DNA of 64,000 nucleotides from Sphingomonas brevis (GTDB taxonomy: Bacteria > Pseudomonadota > Alphaproteobacteria > Sphingomonadales > Sphingomonadaceae). This document shows positions 8,399 to 17,602 of the stretch, piece after piece. The notes under the pieces were generated by a model. That model was not told the origin of the DNA. It saw only the letters and a program-made list of their open reading frames with translations, and searched no databases. Where the stretch lies: the NCBI RefSeq assembly GCF_023516505.1, contig NZ_JAMGBB010000001.1, positions 1,984,001 through 2,048,000 of the forward strand. Reading direction: 5' to 3'. The stretch's first letter is position 1; every line of letters starts with the position of its first letter. Made by a program: the position numbers and the translations under genes.

Positions 8399-9085
8399 CT
8401 AGCGGGAATCCGGCAGGTCCGCCTCGAGCCTCGAGCGCGCCTTCAGATGGCCGGCCAATTTTCCGTTACGCATCAGGGAGGCCAAACAACGCTCCCACGC
8501 GACATGAAGCGCCGCATAAAGGGGCCCAGCGACAAGTTCGTCCGTGATCAGCCTGTCCTTGGCCTTGACGATCCTGCCGCTGTTCGGGGGAATTCCAGTC
8601 GGATATCGATGGCGCCAGCGGCGCTGCACCTCGTCGATCGGGGAATAAAGTGTCGTGACGGTGCATTTCTCATAGCGTCGAAGGGCGGGGTGCGTGAACA
8701 GGCGATCGAACACCGTAGCAAACTCGCCCGGCCCGATGGCCGGGGGGACCCGCTCTCGATGGAGCAGGTAGGCCAACAGCAGGTCGAGGTGCAGGATGAG
8801 CAGCTTCGGCAGCTGAGACTGTTTCGCCAAACTGGGCAGGTCGGACTGAGTCAACCAGAAACCGGCCTTGAGCTTTTCGTCGGTGCTCGAATGCTCGCCA
8901 ATGTCCCCCAGGTCATCGGCCTTCGGAACGACCGGGCCATTTTCCTCCCCGAACAAGGGAAAGCCGGTTTGCGCCGCTCGCCACAGGGAGCTGCTTTTGC
9001 CCAGCGTCGGATAGCCGGCCACAATGAACAGGTGGCTGATTTGAGTGAGACACGTGAGATGGTGTTGCACGGCGCCGATATGCAA
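8399..9085 (-). CDS. Putative P-loop protein of unknown function
   Basis: A 228-residue protein on the minus strand. The only recognisable motif is a Walker-A-like loop near its N-terminus: LFIVAGYPTLGKSS (about residues 19-32). This resembles the nucleotide or PAPS-binding loop of small P-loop NTPases and sulfotransferases. The remainder is helical with many Leu and Arg residues and no convincing Walker B. The start is uncertain: a TTG at 9085 without a ribosome binding site, or a GTG five codons later. It runs opposite to both neighbours in the riboflavin-cluster interruption. Confidence 0.5.
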   Translation of the reverse strand: MHIGAVQHHLTCLTQISHLFIVAGYPTLGKSSSLWRAAQTGFPLFGEENGPVVPKADDLGDIGEHSSTDEKLKAGFWLTQSDLPSLAKQSQLPKLLILHLDLLLAYLLHRERVPPAIGPGEFATVFDRLFTHPALRRYEKCTVTTLYSPIDEVQRRWRHRYPTGIPPNSGRIVKAKDRLITDELVAGPLYAALHVAWERCLASLMRNGKLAGHLKARSRLEADLPDSR

Positions 9086-9205
9086 AGATTATTGCCGAGC
9101 CGCAACGTTGCGCAGCCGGACCAATGGTGGGTCCAATGTGATTATGAGCACAAATTGCTGGCGTCTGGGCTGGATTATCACATTTCGATGTGATAGCGGC
9201 GCGCT

Positions 9206-10492
9206 ATGTCTACCACCCTGATCGACAAGCTGACCGCATTGGTCGACTCCGGCGAGGCCAGCCGCAGCGGCCTGGCCCGAGCCGCCGGCCTCCACCCCAA
9301 CTCGCTCCGCAAGCTCGGCTCGACCGACTGGAACCCGACCGCAGACACCCTCGGGCGGCTGGAAAAGCTGATCGATGGCGGAGTCCAGGACGTGCTGGTC
9401 GGTGCCGAAGCGATCATCGACGAAGCGCGCAACGGCCGGATGTTCATCCTGGTCGATGACGACGACCGCGAGAATGAGGGCGATCTGGTCATTCCGGCGC
9501 AGATGGCGACGCCCGACGCGATCAATTTCATGGCCCGGCACGGGCGCGGCCTGATCTGCCTGGCGCTGGGCAAGGAACGGGTCGACCAGCTCGGGCTGGC
9601 GCCGATGGCCAGGGTCAACGGCACGAAAATGGAGACCGCCTTCACCGTCTCGATCGAGGCGCGTGACGGAGTCACGACCGGAATCAGCGCGGCCGACCGG
9701 GCGCGGACCATCGCCGTGGCGATCGATGCGGGCAACGGGCCGGACGCGATCGTCTCGCCCGGCCATGTCTTCCCGCTGGTGGCGCGGCCGGGCGGCGTGC
9801 TGGTTCGCGCCGGACATACCGAGGCGGCGGTCGATGTGGCGCGCCTGGCCGGGCTCAACCCGTCGGGCGTGATCTGCGAGATCATGCGTGAGGACGGGAC
9901 CATGGCCCGGCTCGACGACCTGATGGAGTTCGCCAAGATCCACGGCCTCAAGATCGGAACGATCCGCGACCTCATCGCCTATCGGCTGAAGAAGGATCAT
10001 ATGGTCGAGCGGGTCGCCGAGACCCGCTTCACCTCGGCCGGCGGCGCCAGCTGGACCGCGCAGGTGTTCCGCGACAAGGCCAGCGGCGAAGAGCAGCTGG
10101 CGCTGGTCCATGGCGGGATCGAGCCAGGCAATCCGACCCTTGTCCGGATGCATTCGATCGACCTGTTCGCCGACGTGCTGGGCGAGCAGGGCGCTCGCGC
10201 CGGGCTGCTCCACGGGGCGATGGCGATGATCGAGGCCGAAGGCGCCGGAGTGGTCGTCGCGCTGCATGCCGCGGCGCCCGGTTCGCTGAGCCTCGCCACC
10301 AATTTGCGCGAGGGCAGGCCGGCCGAAGGCGGACAGGCGCTGCGGGCCTATGGCATCGGCGCGCAGATCCTTGCCGCGCTCGGCATCCACGACATGATCC
10401 TGCTCAGCAACACGCGCCATGCGCCGGTGGGCTTAAGCGCCTACGGGCTGGCGATCGTCGAGGAGCGTTGCATTGCCGGTCAGGAGTGCTGA
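9206..10492 (+). CDS. ribB: DHBP synthase RibB with N-terminal HTH and degenerate RibA domain
   Basis: The central domain makes 3,4-dihydroxy-2-butanone 4-phosphate, the four-carbon riboflavin precursor. Its signature is [15 protein letters not shown] near residue 82, followed by [13 protein letters not shown] and [20 protein letters not shown]. About 60 residues precede it and resemble a small helix-turn-helix ([19 protein letters not shown]). The C-terminal half aligns in outline with GTP cyclohydrolase II. However, the position of the zinc-binding Cys cluster reads [19 protein letters not shown], with no cysteines, so that activity is probably lost. The cell would then need GTP cyclohydrolase II from another gene. 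ribH starts two bases after the stop. Confidence 0.9.
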   Translation: MSTTLIDKLTALVDSGEASRSGLARAAGLHPNSLRKLGSTDWNPTADTLGRLEKLIDGGVQDVLVGAEAIIDEARNGRMFILVDDDDRENEGDLVIPAQMATPDAINFMARHGRGLICLALGKERVDQLGLAPMARVNGTKMETAFTVSIEARDGVTTGISAADRARTIAVAIDAGNGPDAIVSPGHVFPLVARPGGVLVRAGHTEAAVDVARLAGLNPSGVICEIMREDGTMARLDDLMEFAKIHGLKIGTIRDLIAYRLKKDHMVERVAETRFTSAGGASWTAQVFRDKASGEEQLALVHGGIEPGNPTLVRMHSIDLFADVLGEQGARAGLLHGAMAMIEAEGAGVVVALHAAAPGSLSLATNLREGRPAEGGQALRAYGIGAQILAALGIHDMILLSNTRHAPVGLSAYGLAIVEERCIAGQEC

Positions 10493-10493
10493 G

Positions 10494-10910
10494 ATGGCGC
10501 ACGTCCTGATCGCCGAAGCGCGCTTTTACGCGCATCTGAACGACATGCTGCTCGACGGCGCGCGGGCAGCGATCGAGGCCGCCGGCCATAGCCATGAGAC
10601 GGTTACCGTACCCGGCGCGCTGGAGCTTCCAGGAGCGATCGCGCTGGCGGCGGAGTCGGGCAAATATGACGCATTTGTCGCGCTCGGCGTGGTGATCCGC
10701 GGAGAAACCTACCATTTCGAGATTGTCGCGGGCGAGAGCGCGCGCGGCCTGATGGCGCTGACCATGGACACAATCGCGGTCGGCAACGGCATATTGACGG
10801 TCGAGAACGAGGCTCAGGCGATCGTTCGCGCCGATCCCAAACAGGCCAACAAGGGCGGCGGGGCAGCCGAAGCGGCGCTGGCCCTGATGGAGCTCAAGCG
10901 CCGCTTCTAG
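10494..10910 (+). CDS. ribH: 6,7-dimethyl-8-ribityllumazine synthase
   Basis: Lumazine synthase condenses the pyrimidine made by RibD with the four-carbon unit made by RibB. The 138-residue protein shows the family core: [31 protein letters not shown], with the catalytic His in the TYHFE segment, and [17 protein letters not shown]. It ends in a helical [19 protein letters not shown] 10494 directly follows the ribB stop, which indicates coupling. The original rib operon was probably ribD-ribE-ribB-ribH before the four cargo genes entered. Confidence 0.94.
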   Translation: MAHVLIAEARFYAHLNDMLLDGARAAIEAAGHSHETVTVPGALELPGAIALAAESGKYDAFVALGVVIRGETYHFEIVAGESARGLMALTMDTIAVGNGILTVENEAQAIVRADPKQANKGGGAAEAALALMELKRRF

Positions 10911-10917
10911 CGCGCGG

Positions 10918-12006
10918 TCAGGCGGCAACCTGTTCCGTCAGGAACGGGTAGTCGACATAGCCCGTGGCGCCGCCTTCATAGAATGTCTTCGAATCGCCCG
11001 CATTGAGCGGCGCGTTGGTGGCGATCCGATGGACCAAATCCGGATTGGCAATGAACAGCCGGCCGATGCTGACCGCATCGGCAGTCCCGCCCTCGATCCG
11101 ATGGCGAGCGTCGGTCCAGTCATAATCGCTGTTGATGACGATCTTGCCCGAATAATGCGCTCTCATTGCCGGGCTGACCGGTGCGGTCGGGATCGAGCCC
11201 GACGCGGTCGGCTTGTACGGCTCACGCAATTCGATCCAGGGCACCTTGAGCTCCTCGAGCAGCTTGGCGAGCTCGGTGTAAAGCGCGATCGGATCCGAAT
11301 CCTCGACGCCCTGGACGAGAATGTTGGGCGACAGGCGAATGCCGACGCGGTCGATGCCGATTTCGCCGCCGACCGCCTCCAGCACCATCCGCGCGAAGCG
11401 GAGGCGGTTGGCGATCGACCCGCCGTAATCGTCGTTGCGGAAATTGGCCGAGTCGCGCAGGAACTGGTCGACCAGATAGCCATTGGCGCCATGGATCTGG
11501 ACGCCGTCGAACCCTGCGTCGATCGCGTTGCGCGCCGCCCGGGCATAGTCGCCGAGGATTCGATCGATGTCGGCCTGGGTCAGGGCGCGAGCTTCCTCAT
11601 AGGGCTTCTTGCCCTCGTAGGTGTGGGCGAAGTCGGGCGCGGTGGTGGCCGAGGAGGAGACCGGCTGGCCGCCGCCAAGGTCCGAATGTACGACCCGGCC
11701 CATGTGCCACAGCTGCGCGACGATCCGCCCGCCTTCCTTATGGACTGCCGCGGTGACTTTCTTCCAGCCGTCGACCTGATCCTGGTTCCACAGGCCGGGC
11801 GCGTCGGGCCAGCCGAGACCTTCGCGGGAAATGCCGGTGGCTTCGGAAATGATCAGGCCGGCGCCGGCGCGCTGCGCATAATAGCGGGCCATCAAGTCGT
11901 TGGGCACGCCCTCGCGGCCCGCCCGGGCGCGGGTCAGGGGAGCCATCAAGATCCGGTTGGGGAGCTCGATCGCACCAAGCTTAAGCGGGTTGAACAAGTT
12001 AGGCAT
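10918..12006 (-). CDS. Alkene reductase, old yellow enzyme family
   Basis: An FMN-dependent ene-reductase of 362 residues that uses NAD(P)H to reduce activated C=C bonds or nitro groups. The family start LFNPLKLGAIELPNRI is present, along with MAPLTRARAG and VAQLWHMGR. The catalytic pair is in QIHGANGYLVDQFLRD, and NFRNDDYGGSIANR follows. Family members include NemA and xenobiotic reductases; the physiological substrate is not evident. It converges on ribH with only seven bases between the stops. The ATG at 12006 is preceded by GAAAGG on the coding strand. Confidence 0.9.
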   Translation of the reverse strand: MPNLFNPLKLGAIELPNRILMAPLTRARAGREGVPNDLMARYYAQRAGAGLIISEATGISREGLGWPDAPGLWNQDQVDGWKKVTAAVHKEGGRIVAQLWHMGRVVHSDLGGGQPVSSSATTAPDFAHTYEGKKPYEEARALTQADIDRILGDYARAARNAIDAGFDGVQIHGANGYLVDQFLRDSANFRNDDYGGSIANRLRFARMVLEAVGGEIGIDRVGIRLSPNILVQGVEDSDPIALYTELAKLLEELKVPWIELREPYKPTASGSIPTAPVSPAMRAHYSGKIVINSDYDWTDARHRIEGGTADAVSIGRLFIANPDLVHRIATNAPLNAGDSKTFYEGGATGYVDYPFLTEQVAA

Positions 12007-12175
12007 CGAAAACCTTTCAATATGTTCCGGCGAACCCCAGCGCCTTGCCGGCCGGAAATAGTTTCGGGCCGATAGTGATTCAATTTGGAACTGCTGCGTA
12101 AATCATAAATGCAGCTTATGGCCGGAGAATGGGTTGCGGCTTCCTTCCGCGCCTGTTTGGCCCTAGGGCAAACGG

Positions 12176-13078
12176 GTGACGCAGCCCAAATCACATTCCC
12201 TGGCCTTCATAGCCCTGCTGATCGGCAACCTCGCGCTTGCCGGCGGACCGTTTCTGGTGCGCCAAGCGGGAGTCGGGCCGGTCGCCGCCGGTTTCTGGCG
12301 GCTGGCACTTGCGCTTCCGTTCCTGTGGGCGATCGCGTCGGCATTCAAGCAGCCGGTCCATTTCCCGCGCAGGAAGCTGACCATCGCCGTCGCGATAGCC
12401 GCTTTCTTCTTCGCCGCCGACCTTGCCAGCTGGCATGCCGGGATCCTGTTGACCAAGCTCGGCAATGCGACCCTCTTCGGCAATATTTCGAGTTTCTTCT
12501 TCGCAGCCTGGGGCCTGTGGCTGGCGCGCCGATTGCCTTCGCCGGTTCAGGCCATGGCGCTGGGCCTGGCCGCGGCCGGATGCGGGCTATTGATGTGGGG
12601 CAGCGCGGAGCTTTCGGCCGCCAACCTGCGCGGAGACCTGCTCGCGATGTTCGCCGGCCTGCTCTACACCGGCTATCTGATCATCGTCGAGCGGACCCGC
12701 GGCCAGTTGCAGCCGCTGCCGCTGCTCTTCCTTGCCAGCCTGTTCGGAGCGCTCTTCCTGCTGCCGGCGGCCCTTGCCGCCGACGAGCGAATTTTCCCGA
12801 CCGACTGGACCGGACTGTTCGCGCTCGCCCTGTGCAGCCAGGTGATAGGTCAGGGTTTGCTGGTCTATGCGCTCGGCCACCTTCCGCCGCTGGTGGTGGG
12901 CGTGGCGATGCTGACCCAGCCCGCACTCTCGTCGCTGCTCGGCTGGATCTATTATGGCGAGGCGTTCACTCCGCGCGACTGGATCGGTGCGGCGATGATC
13001 GTGATCGCGCTTGTCCTCGTGCGCCTGAAGCAGAAGGGCGAGCCCGTCTTGCACGAACCCGCGGTTGCGCCCAGTTAG
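12176..13078 (+). CDS. EamA/DMT-family transporter
   Basis: A 300-residue inner-membrane protein with about ten predicted membrane helices arranged as two EamA repeats of five. The first contains VAAGFWRLALALPFL and the second contains FTPRDWIGAAMIVIALVLVR near the C-terminus. Members export amino acids, nucleotide-sugars or drugs; the substrate cannot be read from sequence. The start is a GTG at 12176 with no upstream ATG in frame. A 169-bp divergent region separates it from the old yellow enzyme gene. The COQ9 gene begins six bases after its stop. Confidence 0.85.
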   Translation: MTQPKSHSLAFIALLIGNLALAGGPFLVRQAGVGPVAAGFWRLALALPFLWAIASAFKQPVHFPRRKLTIAVAIAAFFFAADLASWHAGILLTKLGNATLFGNISSFFFAAWGLWLARRLPSPVQAMALGLAAAGCGLLMWGSAELSAANLRGDLLAMFAGLLYTGYLIIVERTRGQLQPLPLLFLASLFGALFLLPAALAADERIFPTDWTGLFALALCSQVIGQGLLVYALGHLPPLVVGVAMLTQPALSSLLGWIYYGEAFTPRDWIGAAMIVIALVLVRLKQKGEPVLHEPAVAPS

Positions 13079-13084
13079 GCGCCA

Positions 13085-13744
13085 ATGCCGAACGACGTCC
13101 CGACTCCGCTGGAAGCGCTCCGCCTGAAGCTGGCCCTGGCCGTTGGCGAAAATGCAGCGTTCGATGGCTGGACCCACAAGGCAGTCGAGAGCGCTGCGCA
13201 GCAGCTCGGCGTCGATCCCGCCCAGGCTCGGCTGGCCTTTCCCAAGGACGCAGCCGGGATGGTCGACGCCTATATCCACGGCATCGACGCGGCGATGGAG
13301 GCGCATTTCACACCCGATCGGATCGCGGCGATGAAAGTCCGCGAACGGATCAGGGCATTGATATGGTTCCGGCTGGAAACAATGGCGCCGGCTCGCGAGG
13401 CGGTTCGCACCGGACTGTCGATATTCGCGATGCCGCAAAATGCGGCGCTGGGCGCCCGGATCGCCTGGCGGTCGGCCGACCTGATGTGGCGAACGGCCGG
13501 CGACACCGCGACCGACTATAATCTTTATAGCAAGCGGCTGATCCTCACCGGCGTTTACGGGTCGACCCTGCTCGCCTGGCTCGACGATCAGAGCGAGGGC
13601 TGGTCCGATACCGCCGCCTTTCTCGATCGGCGGCTGGCCGGCGTCATGCGGTTCGAAAAATGGAAGGCGGCATGGCGCGGCAACGACCTTCACCGGCCAA
13701 GCCTGACCCGATTCCTCGGAAGGCTGCGCTATCCGGCGCGTTGA
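13085..13744 (+). CDS. COQ9-family ubiquinone biosynthesis protein
   Basis: A 219-residue protein with the TetR-like all-helical COQ9 fold. FDGWTHKAVESAAQQLGVD resembles the HTH-like start, and the C-terminal COQ9 domain shows SADLMWRTAGDTATDYNLYSKR followed by LTGVYGSTLLAWLDD. COQ9 binds lipid and assists the hydroxylase COQ7 in ubiquinone synthesis. It is characteristic of alphaproteobacteria and mitochondria. The gene follows the EamA transporter by six bases and may share its transcript. Confidence 0.88.
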   Translation: MPNDVPTPLEALRLKLALAVGENAAFDGWTHKAVESAAQQLGVDPAQARLAFPKDAAGMVDAYIHGIDAAMEAHFTPDRIAAMKVRERIRALIWFRLETMAPAREAVRTGLSIFAMPQNAALGARIAWRSADLMWRTAGDTATDYNLYSKRLILTGVYGSTLLAWLDDQSEGWSDTAAFLDRRLAGVMRFEKWKAAWRGNDLHRPSLTRFLGRLRYPAR

Positions 13745-13765
13745 ATCTTCTTTCCTCGCCTTTCT

Positions 13766-13784
13766 GTTATTGATAATCGCTTGC
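13766..13784 (+). promoter_or_regulatory. Candidate Fur box upstream of feoAB
   Basis: The 19-base GTTATTGATAATCGCTTGC matches 13 of 19 positions of the classical Fur consensus GATAATGATAATCATTATC, including the GATAATC core. It overlaps the proposed feoA start, where bound Fur-iron would block expression. Confidence 0.5.
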
Positions 13785-14038
13785 AAGTGACCGGATCGAC
13801 TATCCCGCTGGACCAGCTCAAGCTTGGAACGCGAGCGCGCATCGTTGCGATCGATTGGGCCATATTGGGCGAGGGCGAGGCCAACCGGCTCAAGCAATTC
13901 GGATTCGACGAAGGTGTCGCGATCGAGCCGCTTCACCTTGGCCCGTTCGGCAAGGACCCGCTTGCGGTCCGGGTTGGCCGGATGACGGTTGCGATCCGCA
14001 AGGCGCAGGCCCGGGCGGTCAAAGTCCAGCCAGCATGA
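13781..14038 (+). CDS. feoA: Ferrous iron transport protein A
   Basis: FeoA is a small cytoplasmic SH3-like protein that supports FeoB. The 85-residue product shows the family pattern PLDQLKLGTRARIVAI ... EANRLKQFGFDEGVAIEPL ... LAVRVGRMTVAIRK. The start is either the TTG at 13781 or the GTG at 13787. Neither has a strong ribosome binding site, and the GTG start would place the Fur-like box fully upstream. Its stop overlaps the feoB start as ATGA, the usual arrangement for coupled feoAB. Confidence 0.88.
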   Translation: MQVTGSTIPLDQLKLGTRARIVAIDWAILGEGEANRLKQFGFDEGVAIEPLHLGPFGKDPLAVRVGRMTVAIRKAQARAVKVQPA

Positions 14039-15885
14039 ACCCGATCCCGCTCGTTGCGGTCGCCGGCAACCCCAATGCCGGCAAGAGCGCGCTATTCAAC
14101 GCGCTGACCGGCGCGCGGCAGAAGGTCGGCAATTATCCGGGCGTGACGGTCGAACGGCACGTCGGCCGCGCAACCCTGCCCGACGGCGCCCCGGTCGAAT
14201 TCGTCGACTTGCCCGGCGCCTATGGCCTCGACCCAAGCAGTCCCGACGAGGCGGTGACCCGCGACGTGCTGCTGGGCAAGCAGAAGGGCGAGCGGCTGCC
14301 GCAGGCTCTGCTGATCGTGGTCGATGCCTCCAACCTCGACAATCATCTTCGCTTCGCGCTGCAGCTGATCGATCTCGGCCTGCCGACGGTGATCGCGCTC
14401 AACATGATCGACCTTGCGAGGCGCGACGGGCTGGAGCTCGACGCCAACAAGCTTGCGCAGGAACTTGGCGTGCCGGTGGTCGAAACCGTTGCGGTCCGGA
14501 AGCGCGGGCTCGACGAAGTCATGGCGCGATTGAACGAACTGTTGCTCCAGCCGCGCAAGATCCGCGCCGGCGACGGACCCACCCATGACCTGCTGACCCT
14601 GCAGCGGCGGGCCAGGGAGATAGCGGTTGCGGCGATCGTCCGCGAGACGCCGGTGAGGCGGATTACGCACCGGCTCGACGGCCTGCTCCTCCATCCGATC
14701 GCCGGCCCGGTCATCCTCGCCGCCATCCTGTTCCTGATGTTCCAGGCGGTCTTTTCCTGGTCGACCGTTCCGGCCGATGCGTTGGAAGCAGCGACGCTCA
14801 ACCTCGGCAATATGGTCGGCAATGCGCTTCCCAAAGGCGTCTTGCGATCGCTGATCGTCGATGGCGCGTTCGCCGGCGTTGGCGCGGTGATCGTGTTCCT
14901 GCCGCAGATCCTGATTCTGTTCCTGTTCATCCTGATCCTCGAAAGCACCGGCTATCTGGTCCGCGCCGCGTTCATCATGGACCGGTTGATGAGCCACGCC
15001 GGCCTGTCGGGAAGGGCGTTCATCCCACTGCTGTCGAGCTTCGCCTGCGCCGTGCCCGGGATCATGGCGACGCGCACGATCGACGACCCCAAGGACCGGC
15101 TGACGACCATATTGGTGGCACCGCTGATGACCTGCTCGGCGCGCCTTCCGGTCTACACGCTGGTCATCGCCGCCTTCATTCCGGCAACGACAGTCGGGCC
15201 GGGCATCGGCCTGCAGGGCCTGGTGCTGTTCGGCCTCTACATCGCCGGGATCGTCGGTGCGCTGCTGGCGGCGATCGTGCTTAGCAAGACGGCGGTGAAG
15301 GGAGGCGGCGGCGCCTTCATGATGGAGCTGCCCAAATATCAGCTGCCTCGCGTGGCAGACGTGCTGATCGGCCTGTGGCAGCGGGCAATGATCTTCCTGA
15401 AGCGCGCCGGCACCATCATTCTCGGTACCACGATCATCCTGTGGGCCCTTGCCAGCTTCCCCCAGGCGGGACCGGGCGAGACGCAGTCGGACGTATCGAT
15501 TGCCGGCCATATCGCCGACGGCATCCACACCGTCGTCGCACCGATCGGCTTCAACAAGGACATCAGCCTGGCCCTGCTTCCGGCGATGGCCGCACGCGAA
15601 GTGGCCGTCGCCGCGATTGGCACCGTCTATTCGCTCGATGCAACCAGCGACCAGGGTGTGCAGACGCTTGAGCAGCGGCTGGCGGGACGCTGGAGCCTGG
15701 CCACTGCCCTGGCGTTCCTGGCCTGGTTCGTGTTCGCCCCGCAATGCATCTCGACCATCGCCGTCACGCGCCGCGAAACCAATGGCTGGAAATGGCCGAT
15801 GTTCATGGTCGGTTACCTGTTCATACTGGCCTATATCGCCGCCGGAGCGACGTACTGGACGGCGGTTGCGTTCGGCCTTGGCTGA
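14035..15885 (+). CDS. feoB: Ferrous iron transporter B
   Basis: FeoB imports Fe2+ across the inner membrane. The 616-residue protein starts with a G-protein domain: G1 GNPNAGKS (residues 11-18), the G3-type DLPGAYGL, and G4 NMID. A membrane part follows with two Gate motifs, including LSSFACAVPGIMATR and CSARLPVYTLV, which contain the conserved Cys residues. This FeoB is shorter than the E. coli protein (773 residues), mostly through shorter linkers. Translation starts inside the feoA stop codon. Confidence 0.95.
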   Translation: MNPIPLVAVAGNPNAGKSALFNALTGARQKVGNYPGVTVERHVGRATLPDGAPVEFVDLPGAYGLDPSSPDEAVTRDVLLGKQKGERLPQALLIVVDASNLDNHLRFALQLIDLGLPTVIALNMIDLARRDGLELDANKLAQELGVPVVETVAVRKRGLDEVMARLNELLLQPRKIRAGDGPTHDLLTLQRRAREIAVAAIVRETPVRRITHRLDGLLLHPIAGPVILAAILFLMFQAVFSWSTVPADALEAATLNLGNMVGNALPKGVLRSLIVDGAFAGVGAVIVFLPQILILFLFILILESTGYLVRAAFIMDRLMSHAGLSGRAFIPLLSSFACAVPGIMATRTIDDPKDRLTTILVAPLMTCSARLPVYTLVIAAFIPATTVGPGIGLQGLVLFGLYIAGIVGALLAAIVLSKTAVKGGGGAFMMELPKYQLPRVADVLIGLWQRAMIFLKRAGTIILGTTIILWALASFPQAGPGETQSDVSIAGHIADGIHTVVAPIGFNKDISLALLPAMAAREVAVAAIGTVYSLDATSDQGVQTLEQRLAGRWSLATALAFLAWFVFAPQCISTIAVTRRETNGWKWPMFMVGYLFILAYIAAGATYWTAVAFGLG

Positions 15886-15924
15886 TCCTAACGCTAATCG
15901 CCAAAGCGAAATCAGGAGAGTGAC

Positions 15925-16422
15925 ATGGCGGGCGTGAACAAGGTGATTTTGGTCGGCAATCTGGGCGCCGATCCCGAAGCCCGTTCGCTCAACAATGGCG
16001 GTGAAGTCGTCAACATGCGGGTGGCCACGTCCGAAAGCTGGAAAGACCGCGACGGCAATCGCCAGGAGCGGACCGAGTGGCACAATGTGGTAATCTTCAA
16101 CGAGAATCTTGGCCGGGTTGCGAAGAGCTATTTGAAGAAGGGCAGCAAGGTCTATCTCGAAGGGCAGATCCAGACCCGCAAGTGGCAGGACCAGACAGGC
16201 AACGACCGCTACACCACCGAGATCGTCCTTCAGCGCTTCCGCGGTGAACTGGTGCTGCTCGACAGCCGCGAAGGCGGAGCGGGCGGCGGCTTTGGCGGCG
16301 GCGGTTACAGCGATGATGCCGGCAGCGGAGGTTCGTCATTTGGCGGCGGTGGTTCCAAGCCTCAGCAGCGCCCGCAGCCGGCGGCGTTCGACACCGACCT
16401 GGATGACGATGTTCCATTTTGA
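15925..16422 (+). CDS. ssb: Single-stranded DNA-binding protein
   Basis: SSB coats single-stranded DNA in replication, repair and recombination. The 165-residue product has the OB-fold with [35 protein letters not shown] and [18 protein letters not shown] Gly-rich flexible linker follows, and the acidic tip DDDVPF recruits partner enzymes. A strong AGGAGAG ribosome binding site precedes the ATG at 15925. It is a stand-alone gene between feoB and the convergent yceD. Confidence 0.96.
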   Translation: MAGVNKVILVGNLGADPEARSLNNGGEVVNMRVATSESWKDRDGNRQERTEWHNVVIFNENLGRVAKSYLKKGSKVYLEGQIQTRKWQDQTGNDRYTTEIVLQRFRGELVLLDSREGGAGGGFGGGGYSDDAGSGGSSFGGGGSKPQQRPQPAAFDTDLDDDVPF

Positions 16423-16458
16423 TGGGTACCCCGCACCCGCCAAAATCGGACATCCGTT

Positions 16459-16986
16459 CTAAGGCGAACTGCCCCCCATTTTTTCCTTGAGCGCAGCCAG
16501 GGCTGCGAACGGGCCGGCTTCTTCCTCGCTTAATACGCCTGCTTCCTTGAGCGCGGCATCGGCGCCCGCGCTGCGCGGATAGGGATCGAGCGCCAGCGCC
16601 AGCGAATCGACGATCGCGCTGCCAAGCTCGATCGCCGAGCCATCGTGGAACATCGTGTCGAGTTCGGCCGCGTCGAGTTCGATCTCCGCGTCGGGTTGCC
16701 CGGTCTTGGGCTCGGGCAGGAACAATATTTCGAACGGCTCGTCGACATGAGCCTGAACCGGTTCGCCGGTGGCGACGCAGCTTTGTTCGAGCAAGGCCTT
16801 GAGCCGACCGGTCGCGCGGACTTTGCCATCGTCGCGCGACAGCATGGCATGGGCATCGAATCGGGAAAGCGAGACCAACCCGAGCCGATCGGCGATGGCG
16901 GCACATTCGGCCGTGTCGGCGCTAAGGTCGAGCCGGTCGCCGTCGCGGATCTGGTCGAGCGGCAGGCGCTGTCCGAAATCACTCAC
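16459..16986 (-). CDS. YceD/DUF177-family protein
   Basis: A 175-residue acidic protein of the YceD family, which is linked to 23S rRNA maturation. It shows the beta-strand core with ATGRLKALLEQSCVATGEPV, including the CVxTGEPV motif, then EPFEILFLPE, and a C-terminal DSLALALDPYPRS. In many alphaproteobacteria yceD lies just before rpmF or plsX, but neither is seen here. Its start overlaps the stop of the CBP3-type chaperone gene by four bases, so the two form a coupled operon. Confidence 0.82.
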   Translation of the reverse strand: MSDFGQRLPLDQIRDGDRLDLSADTAECAAIADRLGLVSLSRFDAHAMLSRDDGKVRATGRLKALLEQSCVATGEPVQAHVDEPFEILFLPEPKTGQPDAEIELDAAELDTMFHDGSAIELGSAIVDSLALALDPYPRSAGADAALKEAGVLSEEEAGPFAALAALKEKMGGSSP

Positions 16987-17498
16987 CCGACCCGGCCCTC
17001 GATCACTTCGCGGTCGTCGAACCCGCTCAATCCCTCGTTGAACCGGCGAAGCGCCTCACTGGAAAAAGTCACCGCGGCCTCCGCCAAAGGCGGGTCGTCG
17101 CGGTAAATGCTGAAGCGGACAGCATCGCTCCACTCCATTTCGCCGCTCCGCGTCCGGCGCCACCAGTCGACTCGAGTCGCCAGCGCGCCGACCAGCAGGC
17201 GGACCTGCTTGCCGAGTGATGGATCGCCAAAGCCCCTCTCGCGCATCTGCGCGTCCATGTCGGCGATGAAGCTTTCGGTCAGCGCGACGGATTGCCGGAC
17301 GGCATCCTCGTCCCCGTCCTCAAGCCGCAGGATGGCCAGTGCGGCGAGCGTCGAAAGTACCGCGAATCGGCCATCCATCGTGTCTTCGACCGCGCCTTCG
17401 CGATACCAGGCCGGCCGGCGCGCCTCGCTCACCACGGCGTTGTACAGCGCCCCGGCATCTGCTCCCTTCGGACGCAACATCGCCATCAATGAGCGCAT
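16983..17498 (-). CDS. Ubiquinol-cytochrome c chaperone (CBP3-like)
   Basis: A 171-residue helical protein of the CBP3/UPF0174 family, which in mitochondria assists assembly of the cytochrome bc1 complex. Family features include LYNAVVSEARRPAWYREG, DTMDGRFAVLSTLAALAILRL and FIADMDAQMRERGFGDPSLGK. I chose the ATG at 17498 because AGGAG lies seven bases upstream on the coding strand; an in-frame start at 17540 would add 14 atypical residues. It is divergent from bamE, a neighbourhood seen in other sphingomonads. Confidence 0.87.
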   Translation of the reverse strand: MRSLMAMLRPKGADAGALYNAVVSEARRPAWYREGAVEDTMDGRFAVLSTLAALAILRLEDGDEDAVRQSVALTESFIADMDAQMRERGFGDPSLGKQVRLLVGALATRVDWWRRTRSGEMEWSDAVRFSIYRDDPPLAEAAVTFSSEALRRFNEGLSGFDDREVIEGRVG

Positions 17499-17602
17499 CG
17501 CCATTCTCCTTTTGCCGACAGCGGCTTGCGCGATCCGCACGCTAACGCATATTGAGCCTCGGCGCGCCAGTGAACAAGCGCGAACCGACGGAGACTGTTT
17601 AA

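Noticed and set aside
4600-9205. FMN (RFN) riboswitch upstream of ribD or ribB
   Set aside because: The regions before ribD (overlapping upstream gene) and ribB (120 bp) show no RFN-like conserved blocks such as GGGGCAGGGTGAAATTCC-type elements.
9089-10420. 443-codon minus-strand open frame opposite ribB
   Set aside because: Antisense shadow; ribB motifs on the plus strand are unambiguous.
14092-16083. 663-codon minus-strand open frame opposite feoB
   Set aside because: Shadow of feoB codon bias; low-complexity composition (Gln, His, Asp, Arg) and no domain.
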